A stretch of DNA of 64,000 nt, from the NCBI GenBank assembly GCA_033964015.1, contig CM066925.1, positions 6,775,998 to 6,839,997 of the forward strand, written 5' to 3'. Numbering within the stretch: position 1 is the stretch's first letter; every line of letters starts with the position of its first letter. The DNA comes from Scolanthus callimorphus (taxonomy: Eukaryota > Cnidaria > Anthozoa > Actiniaria > Edwardsiidae). Below the pieces are notes generated by a model, which worked only from the letters and a program-made list of their open reading frames with translations, was not told where the DNA came from and searched no databases. Positions 32,166-44,100 of this stretch are shown one piece after another. Made by a program: the position numbers and the translations under genes.

Positions 32166-35100
32166 CTACAATCATAATATATAGATTTAGCCACTGGCTA
32201 AAAGCGGAGCTCCCGGTTACATATTTTTCTGTGTTGGGGTCTTGGTTTACCTGTGTGGGGGCGCGCAGACACGGACGCGCCAGCGATACCCAAATGGGAA
32301 TAATAAATAATAAATATGCATTTATATAGCGCAGTTTAACATGCAGAGTTATGATCAATTGCGCTTTACATGAAACTAAAATAATAATAAGATAATTAAC
32401 TAAAACGAATAAAAGAGATAAAATGTTAAAAATAATAAAAAGTTACATATGCCTTGTGAAATTATAAAACTTATCAAAAATTGTATGCCAATGTAAAAAA
32501 GTGCGTCTTCAGTAGCGATTTAAATGCATTGAGGTTATTCTGATTTCTTATTGGGGCTGGGAGACTATTCCATACTTTAACGGATGAATTTGAGAATGCT
32601 CTGTCTCCCAGTGTCTTTTTAGATTTTGCGCTGCGGTCTTGAAGTAAGATTCCCGCATTTGATCTTAAATTATAGCGCGTTTCATCTTTCTTATTTATTA
32701 AGTAAATCAGGTAATCCGGTGCATGTCCATATATACATTTAAATGTTATCATCGCTATCTTAAACTTGATTCGATATTGGACAGGAAGCCAATGTAATGT
32801 TATCAGAGATGGTGTAATGTGGTCATATTTAGGAATCGAGTATATTAGGCGTGCTGCTGCATTCTGCACTCTCTGCAGCTTATTTAGGTGGTTGGCAGAC
32901 ACGCCATAAAGGAGACTATTACAATAGTCTATCCGTGACATTACCACAGCTTGCACAATGGACTTCCTGTCATCGAGATTAAGGAACTTTTTAATTCGCC
33001 TGATATTATGGAGCTGGTAAAACACAGATTGACAGGTTTTGTTTATTGCTGTTTTCATTGTGAGGTTGTTATCAAACCATGCTCCAAGATTTCGAACGTC
33101 TGAGACCTTGGACACGGTTGCCTGACCAATCTTAAGTTCGGTGGTGTTCACCTTGGCAAGCTGGGCGCTCGTTCCTATAATCATAAATTCAGTCTTGCCA
33201 TCATTCAGTTTAAGGTTGTCCATCGTCATCCAAGATTTTATTGATGTTATGCAGTTCTGTAAGGAAGTAACTGCTTCCAGCTCATTGGCTGCAGAATCAG
33301 GCTTAAACGAGATATACAGTTGGGTATCATCTGCATATGCATGGACGTCTGGTAGGTGGTCTTTTACAACCTCAAAAAGTTTACTTGCATAAATGGTGAA
33401 GAGTAATGGTCCAAGGCATGACCCCTGCGGGACCCCACAAGGTAGTGAGAAGTTTTCAGAGGAGCATCCATTTATCAAAACCCTCTGTGATCTTCCGGTA
33501 AGGTAGGATTCAAACCACCGAAGGGCACTGCCTCGTATGCCAAAAGTAACATCAAGACGTCGTAAAAGAACCTTATGGTCCACCGTATCAAACGCTGCAC
33601 TAAGATCTAATAGTACAAGTAGGGTTACCCTCTGGTGGTCCATATTGGTGAGGATGTCATTGTGGACCTTCAGGAGTGCCGTCTCTGTACTATGGCCCTC
33701 GCGGTACGCTGATTGGAGTATCGGGTAAAGGCCACAGCGCACCGCGTGCCCCTGCGTTTGACTACATACCACCCTCTCCGTGAGTTTGGAAACATATTGG
33801 AGGTTGTTGACAGGTCGTAAATTTGTAAGGGCACAGAGACCAGCCTTTTTATTTCTCGGATCAACAAGAGCATCTTTCCAGTCTCCCGGGAAATATCCCA
33901 AGGACAGGGAGGAATTGATCATGGTGGTGATGGCTGGTAAGAGCTCATCAAGACAACCCACAATCAAGTTTGTGGGCATAGGGTCAAGCAGACAACTTTT
34001 CTTTGTTGTAGCTTTAATGAGCTCACATACTTCTTCCTGTTGAAGTTGTTTAAAACTGCTTAGTGTATCATAAACAGTCACGTCAAATTTGCGGTCCTCA
34101 GTTAGATCATGTTCCATACTAGCTGCCTCAGCTGCAAGCTCATCCCCAATGGTAGCTATTTTTCTGTGAAAATAACGACCAATGTCATTTGCAAGAGCCA
34201 CATTGTCACTGTATTCAGGAAAGCATAGTTCATCCTTGGGCATTAAAAGGGATTTGACAGCTTTGAAAAGCTTACGCTGATCGCCACTTTGTTCTTCGAC
34301 AAATTCCGAATAAAACTGCTTACGCGCTTTATTGCTAATGTAGGTGACATGGTTTTTAAGGCGTTTAAACGCAAGGAAATCCTTATCCAGCTTTGTCTTT
34401 CTCCAGATTCGCTCCGCCTTTCGCCGCTGTCTTTTTGCCTCAGCAATTTCATTACTATACCAGGGAACTTTAGGCCTAGATCTAACAACTTTAGTTTTGA
34501 GTGGGGCATGGTGGTCGAGTGCATTAGTAAGGGTGTTTTGTATTCCTCGACCAGCTTGTCAAGCTGATTGACAGAAATAGTTGATTCTGGCTCTGGACAA
34601 TCGCGGGAACAAAGGTCCGTTTTTGCCAAGTCTTCTCTGAGACGATCTAGATCAATAGATTTGGTCTTACGATAAGTAACCGTTTTAGCGCGCTGTGCAG
34701 GCTTACTGACGCAAATACTGCAACGGACCGCAGCGTGATCAGAAAAGTAACGGCAACTTTTGGGGATCCCTCTAAGAGTAGCTCCGATTTACGGGTTATC
34801 ACAAGATCCAAAGTATGGCCACGTATATGGGTCGGTTCATTTACATGTTGTTTAAGCCCGAGGGATTCCAATAAATCAAGGAACTTCAAGGCATCGTTAT
34901 CATTAGCCACATCAACATGAAAATTAAAGTCCCCAAGCACGAGCAAGTGCTCCTTTGATAAGATGACAGAATCCATGAGATTTGAAAACTCAGTCAGGAA
35001 TGTGCTCGTGGGAACCCTGTGGACTTCCGAGGGTGGTGTTCGGGTGGAATACCGCTGAAACCATGAAAAATGAAGTCGATCGTTATACCTGAGTTCTACT

Positions 35101-38100
35101 TTGAGCTATTGTATTCTTCCTGCGATACCTATGGTGCTCCGCTCTAAGGAGCTCCGCTACAAACATACACGTAAACAACAAGTCGCATGTACAAGCGCTG
35201 CACAGTAAAGGATAACATGAACTCACTATCTTCAATCTGATTTGCTAATAGGGTGAGCTTTTGAATGGTTTGCTTGTGCAATGATTTTCTGCTATACACT
35301 GTATAATAAAACTTGTTTATTATTATTAGACAAGCAAATAACAGTCGGGACTAATCGTGTAGTTCGTACAAAGTTGTAGAGCGGTTTTCACATGAATGTC
35401 GTGAAAACAATTGCAATTGAGCAATCACTAGCCAATCAGAATCGAGAGAAATCACGACTTGCTCCTAAATGGCTTTTCTTCTCAGCCAATTGCAAACCGA
35501 ATCAATTACTAAGTAGAGCGGATTTCAGATGAATGTCGTGAGTAATTACACAATTGTATTTACTACAGAATTTGATTGGCGGAGAAAAACGAGTAGCCAA
35601 TGAGAACACAAAGCAATGGCAAGAGCTTTGCGCTCAACTCACCGTCTTCATACTGGCGTCAATAGCGCCTTCGTAGAGCTGCCTCTGGGCCAGTAGGAAG
35701 AAGTGATAAGCCTGGAATAGAAAGTGTCGATAGTTGAACCACAAGCACGTACGGTAAACGAGTAACATACAATCACGATCAGTCATGCAATCGGATTGAC
35801 CCTACCACACAATTGAGTGTTTATATTTGTACCACAAGCACATACGGTGCAATGAGCACATACGATGCAATGAGCCGCACCATTAAGTGCTTGCCGACAT
35901 TTGCGTGTGTGATACATACGGGAACTGGATTAAACCAGCGCGATTATGACGGGGACGAGCAAACATCGCCTTCAGACTTTAGACTGAGCTGTGAGGCCTC
36001 TACTCGGCCTAGTGACTCAAGTCCGTTATTGTTCTATTGTTGTCGTCGACTAGCGCATTAACACATGATGATAGAGCGGATTCTAGATGAAAACTAATAC
36101 ACCAATCAGAAACGAAACCCATTCAACAACAAACCAATCAGAGGACGAAGGACGCACAACTTGTGCTCATTCCTGAAACAGTCAAAGTGTGTTTGTTCTT
36201 TCTTCGCATTTTCATTGGCTGAGTAAACAAAGATCCAAAACCAGGGCTGCAAATTGCGCCCGTGGGGGTCGCTTTTGCGACTAAGTTTTTCTCTTTTGCG
36301 ACTAAACTTTGTCAGTCAGTCGAAGTTTTGCGAATCACTTCTTGTCTAACTCGCTGGCGCAAGTTCAATTTTTGCGACTAACATTTTAGGAAATGCGACT
36401 AGAATTTTGAAACTTGTCAAAAAATTTCAACTGGACTTTATTTTTAATTTGCAGCCCTGAAAACCTGAACCAATAGGAACGCGTAGAATATTCAAGTCTG
36501 GTTTACTTTTGACAATCATCTGAAATCCGCTCTAATCATCATTTTGATCTCAAGATGATGCTGGATTAAGAAGTTTTACCTCGGCTCCTCTCCAAGCGTT
36601 ATCCACGAGTTTGCTCTCGTCTGTAGCAATAGAGTCCTCCTCTAACAAGCCAGCAAGTGCAGAGATCGCCTGCAAGCGAAACCAGTGATTACAATGGGAT
36701 GAGGGAGAACAAAAGACAAAAGGATAGCCGCTAATGACAATGAAAAAGAGCCTTCTTTAATACTGCCTAATTAAACTGACGCCGCGTAACATAGCAGTAC
36801 CTATCTGACAACTCAATCTTCACTAAACTCTGAAGATGACTTACGCTTAAGCTTAAGATGACTTGTCGAAACGTCAGTCCCATCAAACAGTCCTTTCAGG
36901 ACTACCACATCCACCCGGATAAGCAAATAACAAATATTGTTACTTTGAGAAATATTCATTCGGCTGAGTTCAGGCCACTCATTACACTTAGGAAGAACGT
37001 GACATGACAAAATGGCACGAACTTATTCTCAGTGTGAGTACAACTGAAAAGAGCTAGAGCCCTGAACTGGGAGGGTAGTGAAGGCGAGATGAGACCTCGG
37101 TTAACACAATGGGCATTTGGCATTTATAAAGTATGCCACTAAGTACTACTGGTACTTATCTGCCTGACTCTACCTCTTCATAGACACACTGCCTTTCCTG
37201 CAAACAGAACAGCAAAACAAATTTTTGTGCGTGTGTACTGTAATAGATACACAGAAGACGTCACAGAATGTCACGAACAACAGTCACGCAACTCGACTGC
37301 GTCTCGTTGCGTACTTTTTTGTTCATGACATTCTGTGACGTCATCTGTGTATCTATTACAGTACACACGCACGCAAAACGAGATATATTTGTTAAATATT
37401 TCAGACCATCCGTCTATTGCCTTTAAAACCAATTAGTGCTTGTATGGCACTACAAACAAACGCAATACAAAAAGTTTGATTTAGAGCGGTTTTCACATGA
37501 CTGTCGTGAAAACAATTGCAATTGAGCAATCACTAGCCAATCAGAATCGAGAGAAATCACAACTTGCACCTGAATGGCTTTTTTCTCAGCCAATCACCAG
37601 CCGAAGCAATTACTAAGTAATTACACAATTGTATTTGCTGCAGAATTTGATTGGCCGAGAAAAATGAGTAGCCAATGAGAACGCAAAGCAATAGTAATTA
37701 CATAACAAGTCTTGACAGTCATGTGAAATCCGCTCTATTGATACGAGTCTAATTGGTCCTATATTTTAGTATTTTTTTCCAAACCATAAAGCGGACCTAT
37801 AAGTACGGCGAGCGGATTCGTAAGAACCCCCGAACCCCCCCTTTCCCTAGGCTCGGTTTCCAGCCTTGGCGGTTGAAGGTGAGCCCGCGCTCCTCCCCCC
37901 GCCGACGGCTGGGCGCGCGAGCTGGGCATTGTTTGGCTCGACCAATCAGAAGTCCGCCACTAGATTTTCAGTGGTAAAATTAGCATATTGTGTTTCTCTC
38001 ACATTCTGTTTCATTCCGTTTGCTTCCTAGGATAGAGTTTTGCATACAGTCAAATATGCACCCTCTTACACTAGAACTGGACATTACTGCCTCTGCTATA

Positions 38101-41100
38101 CGCTTATCCGAGCTCTTTCTTGCCAATGCCTTTCCGAGTGGGTGCCAATCTGGACGCAGTTCAACTTTCTTGCATATTTTGTCCGAAATCCTCCTCTGTG
38201 ATACTTTTTTGCAGATTATGTACATTACTAATCTGAAACAAAACTCCCGTTGAAGGAATTATTCGAGTAGCGATTTGCCTGTGCAATTGATTGTCATGTT
38301 AGTCGACATTCTGAACTGTTTGCCGTGCCTACAATATTTGTAGAGGACGAGTTTGTAACATTTGTAGCGGTGGGATTTGCGAGACGTCCCAAACAACGTA
38401 TTTGCGGTCTCGATCTCTTCCAGCTCAATCAAAGTTCCTTCGTTCCTTCGTGATTCTTTTAAGCCGATAATCTCATCTCCAAAATCTATACTTTTGGCTC
38501 TCAAACTTTGGTGACTTCTGTTTTGTTAGCTTTCCTCGACGGAGCGCACGATGGGGATCTCACTGCGTCGACCGGGAGTCCTCGCTTCGCCCGTTTGTTT
38601 TGAATTTGTTGCTTGTAGGTAGCAACTGGTACTTAGCCTTAAGTTTGCACACTTTGTTGATATCTGCCAGGCACGAACAGCACAAATATTGATCTGGTAT
38701 ACTTTGCAGGTCAATGTCTAAACACACTGGCAACTCACTTCCTTACAGCAGATAAAACAGCCAGAGCTTTCTATAAACTTTCGAGGAGTAGCAGCAGAAC
38801 TCATTTTCCAACATTTGTTTCCATATTCAATCGAAGCTTCATAGAACTAGAATATAAAACGTTTTTGCGCTAGCGTGGGAACATGCACTTCGAACAGCGA
38901 GAACGTGAATTCTGAGTGCCCGGTTTGTTTACAATTGATGAATTTCAATGAGGTGACGTCATGGACACGGCCAATTGACCCCGCGCCCAGCCGTTCGTGG
39001 GGGGAGGATTCGTTAGAAACGACACCAACTACGGCTGGAAACCGAGCCTACCCTTTCCCCAAAGCCTTGATATTTCAACCCAATTATTGATAATTCTCGA
39101 AATCTTGATGAAACACGCTGTCTCGTGTTTGATATATTTCTTCAAGAAACCGAAAACGAAATTTCAAATAAAAACCACAGACGAGGTCTGTCATTACCTC
39201 GCGCTTGTTCCGCTTGTCTTTCCCACCAGCTGTTTTCATACTGCTCATCTTGATATGTTCGTGATACTCCTCCACCTAGAAGTGTATCGAGTCAGAGAAA
39301 GAATCCATCTCCATCGACCGAAGTTGATCCGACATTTTCAATTGAGAGCAGGAAAGTCGGATACATTATATTCAGATGATCATTTCTTAAACTCATTAAT
39401 AACTCATCAAGCACAAAGAAACTAATAAGCGTGAAATAGGTTTGGATACGCGGTTTTAAATTGCAAGTTTTGTGAGATTTTATTCCTTCCTTCTTGAGAG
39501 AATCAGTTAAGTTAGAGTTAATTACCGAGATTCGAGGCAATAACCTACGGCCCTTGGGATGTATTTGGGTTATTGCCGAGAATCGAGGTAATTAACGGAC
39601 TTAGTTTAAAGTTGACAAGGTTTTCAGAAATCAGGAGCAAATGAAATGCATTCTTCTCATTGAATTTAACAGTTTTGAAAAGGAGTACAGTTTACAATTG
39701 AAAAGGATAGCGGATTCCAATAGGAACTATTGTTAGTTATTTAGCTGCTTTCATAGAAGTGCGTTCCCCAGAGAAACTTATTGCAATGAATTTGTACCAT
39801 GCACAATAAAGTTGTGATGCAGAGGAAAATGAATGACAACTTTTATTCAACCATGATTGACAAAGGTTTCCAAACAAAAACATATACAGCTTGAGTGCAT
39901 CCAGAAGACGAATTACGTCTTTTGTTTCCGTACAACAGCCAGTCCAATCAATTAAGTGGCCTTTTGTAAAAGCGCAACTCATTAAAGCGCTGTTATTTTG
40001 GTCGGTACGTTGCTGCTTAAAGCTCCTCTCTGGTTGGATAATACAACAATACCCTATACCTCAACACAAAGAACGAGGATAATAGACTAGAGACAAAATA
40101 ATTCCTTTGTAGAACGAAAATAATAGAGACAAAAGCAACTACGTCCTCACTGGTTATTTTCGTTTGTACCACGCCCTGACAGCTACAGCTACTACAGCTC
40201 AATTTGCATAACGTTGTTGAGCTGATTCAAGTTGGAGAAACTGAAGGCAAGTTTCAGGTATTTCGCGCTCGTTGGTTGCTCTCCTACGATTAGATATGCA
40301 AACCTGGTCATGATTTTATCTGTATTTTCAGGTTTACGTCTTAAACACACTCTATGGAAAGGAGACCAAGCAAGTAGACTGGACAAACGCTTCTCAATTA
40401 TGGTTCAAGTGAAGGCGTTCTCGGAAATCGTGTTTTGTGGCGTTCAACGGGATTCGCATAAAGGATAATCAGGAGCAAATATTGGTTATAGACAGATAGT
40501 CAGTATAGATGCATAAACTGAGATTATTGGATGTTTTTTCTCAGGGTAAGTGTATGGATTTGAATTCACTAGTTAAATGTTTGGGTTGATAATTGAATTA
40601 GCCATTGTGAAAGGTGCACCGTCAGGGTCTGTCATGAATTTGGTCCAAACTTGGGGTCATTTTAAGTAGCTTAAATGCAGTCAAACTCGCTAGAAATCAA
40701 CAAAATAATCGTCTACGTTTTATAACTAACCTTTCAGCTGCTAGATCAATACAAATTTGGAGTATTTTCGTGCATAATCGAGCGGATGGAATTGGATTGC
40801 TAATTGGCATTTTTGAGTTTCTTTTTCTTTCTAAGAATAATTTTAAACATAATATAGGTTCGGAGTTGTTTCTGTAGAACACTGGTCTTATTTTAAAACA
40901 TTTTGATGAAACAACCGTGACAGTGCCCCTTGAAGTCTAGGTAAAAATGGCTTATTGTGTGGTTCAAAAAATTATCCATAGGAAGGATAATAGGAAGGGA
41001 TATCTTTTCCACGCAAATACTGTATTTTTCTTCGGAAATTCCAGAGAGGTGGGGGTCACTTTTCAACACTCTTCCGGGTAGGGGGGGGGATATTTTCTGG

Positions 41101-44100
41101 AACCACACATTAGATTCATAGGTAAGTATATGGCTTACCATATACTTACCTATGAATCCATAATGAGCCATATATTTACCTAGAAATTCAATTCAATTCT
41201 ATTGATCAACCCCAACCTTTCCCTGGATAATTCAAATCCCTCCCCGACTTTTAGTTTGTTCTTAGTCATTATCCGAGTTAATACCCTACGAATAACAATG
41301 GAAACCGCGTCAACTGTAAACTAATGACATTTTAAGTCTGCTTACCAACAAAGCAGCTAGCACATACAGTTTCTTGCCACGTAGGGGTTCGTTCGGGGAT
41401 CAGCAGTCTCCTTGGCAAGCTAAAAAGATCGGTAAACACGAGTACAACAGTTACTGGATTATCAGTTACTGGTCAGCATATTCACTTCACTACGGCAGAC
41501 GATACAGAAAAATATTCGCTGCGCTCATTCGTAAAATATTATTATCTATGTATTATTTGCGTACAGATCGAATACCTTAAAGAGGAGTTTGGCTGCGTCG
41601 ATAAAATGATTGGCCTTCCGGTAGCTTATTTGCTGTTAAGGAAATAGCTGACGAGAAGCAATGATCAATCGACACGGACACACAATGGAGAAAACGGGGT
41701 GTTGGTCCGTAGTCAACATTAATCATTAATTAATTTGATCATTTTATGTATAGGGCGCAATATAAATAATGAATTATTATTATTATTTAATTATTAATTA
41801 CTTGTTGTTAAGGATACAGCTCAATAGCGTTCAAAGTCCTGTTCTTGTCCAGTAGATGCGAGGCGTACTTGGCGAGGAGCGTGTCGATCTCCTTGACGTT
41901 GTGTTGTTTAGCAAGTTGTATCGCGAGGTCCCATTCATTCAACTGGACACAGCAGTCGATAGCCTCTTTTACGTTACCCGTCTGTAAAGACAAAATATCC
42001 GTCACATTGTTGGCCCGGAACATGACGAGTCGGACAGAGAACCCATTAGCGGCCATAGGCATGTGAACTGGATTGGCCCAAGCCATACATATAAACAGTC
42101 TCCTTCTTGTAGTGGTGTTTCTTAGAAGTTTTGACTGGTCCAGACGAAAGGTGTGAATGAGTTCCGAGTAACCGCCCTGATGAAGGACTGAAAGTAAAGA
42201 GTCCGAAACGTCGGCACAGATCTTGTCTGTTTTGTCCTTTCTCTCTATTTGTAATGAGTTGTGGGCGCTAACCTTTGTGTAGGCGGCAACAGCCTGTTCA
42301 CACATGCCCACCGTCTTGAACATTGCTGCGATTTCCTGAAAGAAAAGCAACAATGTATGAGGGTTTGCCTCTGAAATCTTGACAAATCGTTTAGCAGGTG
42401 TTGGTATCGAAAAGAAAAATCGCATGCGCTTGGTATTCGTCTAATTAGCAAATGAAATTAGACTCCTCATCGTCGTCATTAGAAACCTTAAGCTGCGACG
42501 ACGGCAACGAGGCGACAACGGCAGAGAACAATACACTTACAGAGCACAAAGCGCGCACGTGTAAATGTATGAAATCAAATGCATTTCAACCGTTTTCTTA
42601 CGAAACTTATTGCAATGAATTTTTACCATGCACAATAAGTTGTGATGCAGAGGAAAATGAATGACAACTTTTATTCAACCATGATTGACAAAGGTTTCCA
42701 AACCAAAAACATACACGGCTTGAGTGCATCCAGAAGACGAATTACGTCTTTTGTTTCCGTACAACGGCCAGTCCAATCAATCAAGTGGCTCACGAGAACG
42801 TGAGCGCGGCTACGGATTTTGTCATAGTTGTGTTTGATATGATTGCAGTGGAATGTCAAATTGCTGCCATCAAAGTTAAAATGCAATGCTGAATTCAAAA
42901 CTGTTGCTTAATATTGAGAAATATGAACAAACGACTAGACGAAGTTCAGTGATACGTCGTCGTGCTCGTTGTCGTCGTCGTCGTCTCTCGCACGCTTAAC
43001 ATTCGTCCACCGTGGCCATAAAATAAGTAAAATTGTAAGGCGTGAAAAGACATGTACATTTGCCCGTAATAATCAAAATAATCCTCCAGATTAATATAAA
43101 AACCTTTTAATTGTAAGACAAATGCAATTCTAGGTTGTTTTGATCTGTTATCAAGAGGATGGAATTGGATTGCCATTTGAGCTATTTTCGTGTCAGAGAA
43201 GTGGCCAACAACCGTGTAAGAGCCCCTTTAAGAGGGGGGAACCGCAGAACCGTTCATTTGCTTCATTAGAAAACTTTCTACATATCCTTGCGTCTCACCA
43301 CCAGTAGCTTGTGGTTCTCAGGCAAGTTATTGACCATACTCTCTAGCCCGGCATAGTCTTCCAACATGTAGTAGCAGTTAGCAAGTCTCTCCTGGTTACG
43401 GCCCTGTACGTAGTACGTCACCGCGTTTTGCCATTTCTGCCGGTCGGCGTAGTAATCCCCGATAGCGTTCCACGCTTGCTCGAGCAACTGGTCGTCACCT
43501 GGCAATGCAAGAGATTATTGTCGGTCATGGATGGCACACGACACGACATGGCACGGCATGAGGACATGACACGACACGACATGGCATGACATAGCATTGC
43601 ACGACACTTGACATGACACGACAGAGCATGACACGACATGGCATGACAAGGCATGGCACTGCACGGCATTACGACATGAGACGACACATGGCATGACACG
43701 ACACAGCAATACATGACGACATGACATTATGACATGAGACGACACATGGTATGGCACAGCACGACACGACATTACAACATGAGACGACACATGGCATTCC
43801 GACATGACATTACGACAGGAGACGACACATGGCATGACAGGGGATGACACGACACGACAGAACATCAGATGACATTACGACAAGAGATGACACATGGCAT
43901 GACACGGCATGGCATGAGGACACGACATAACACAACATGGCATGCATGACGAAATGACATGAGATGACACGACACATGACATGGCATGGCATGGCATGAG
44001 GACATGACATGACACGACATGGCACGACACAACCAAACCAACAAAGTCCATTCACATAGAGAACGAATGGGGAAATTTATCATATTCATGAATATCATAT

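Larger units (their letters stand above)
32281..35060 (-). mobile_element. L2/CR1-like LINE, 5'-truncated, in WDR35 intron (sense)
   Basis: Encodes an apurinic-type endonuclease fragment (34647 to about 35055: [18 protein letters not shown]) and a complete reverse transcriptase (about 32474–34510), with [40 protein letters not shown] and the catalytic AYADDTQLY. The C-terminal part carries [11 protein letters not shown] and WNSLPAPIR. The 3' tail reads, on the minus strand, TGTAAAGCGC...GCGCTATATAAATGC with TTATT repeats. The frame is broken near 34755 (AAAA where AAAAA is needed) and near 34510. The insertion is in the intron between exons 35643–35711 and 32061–32165, same orientation as the gene. 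Confidence 0.9.

Noticed and set aside
41808..42425. A single 205-codon minus-strand protein
   Set aside because: It merges two true WDR35 exons (41818–41981 and 42273–42335) with the intron between them and ends at an intronic stop.
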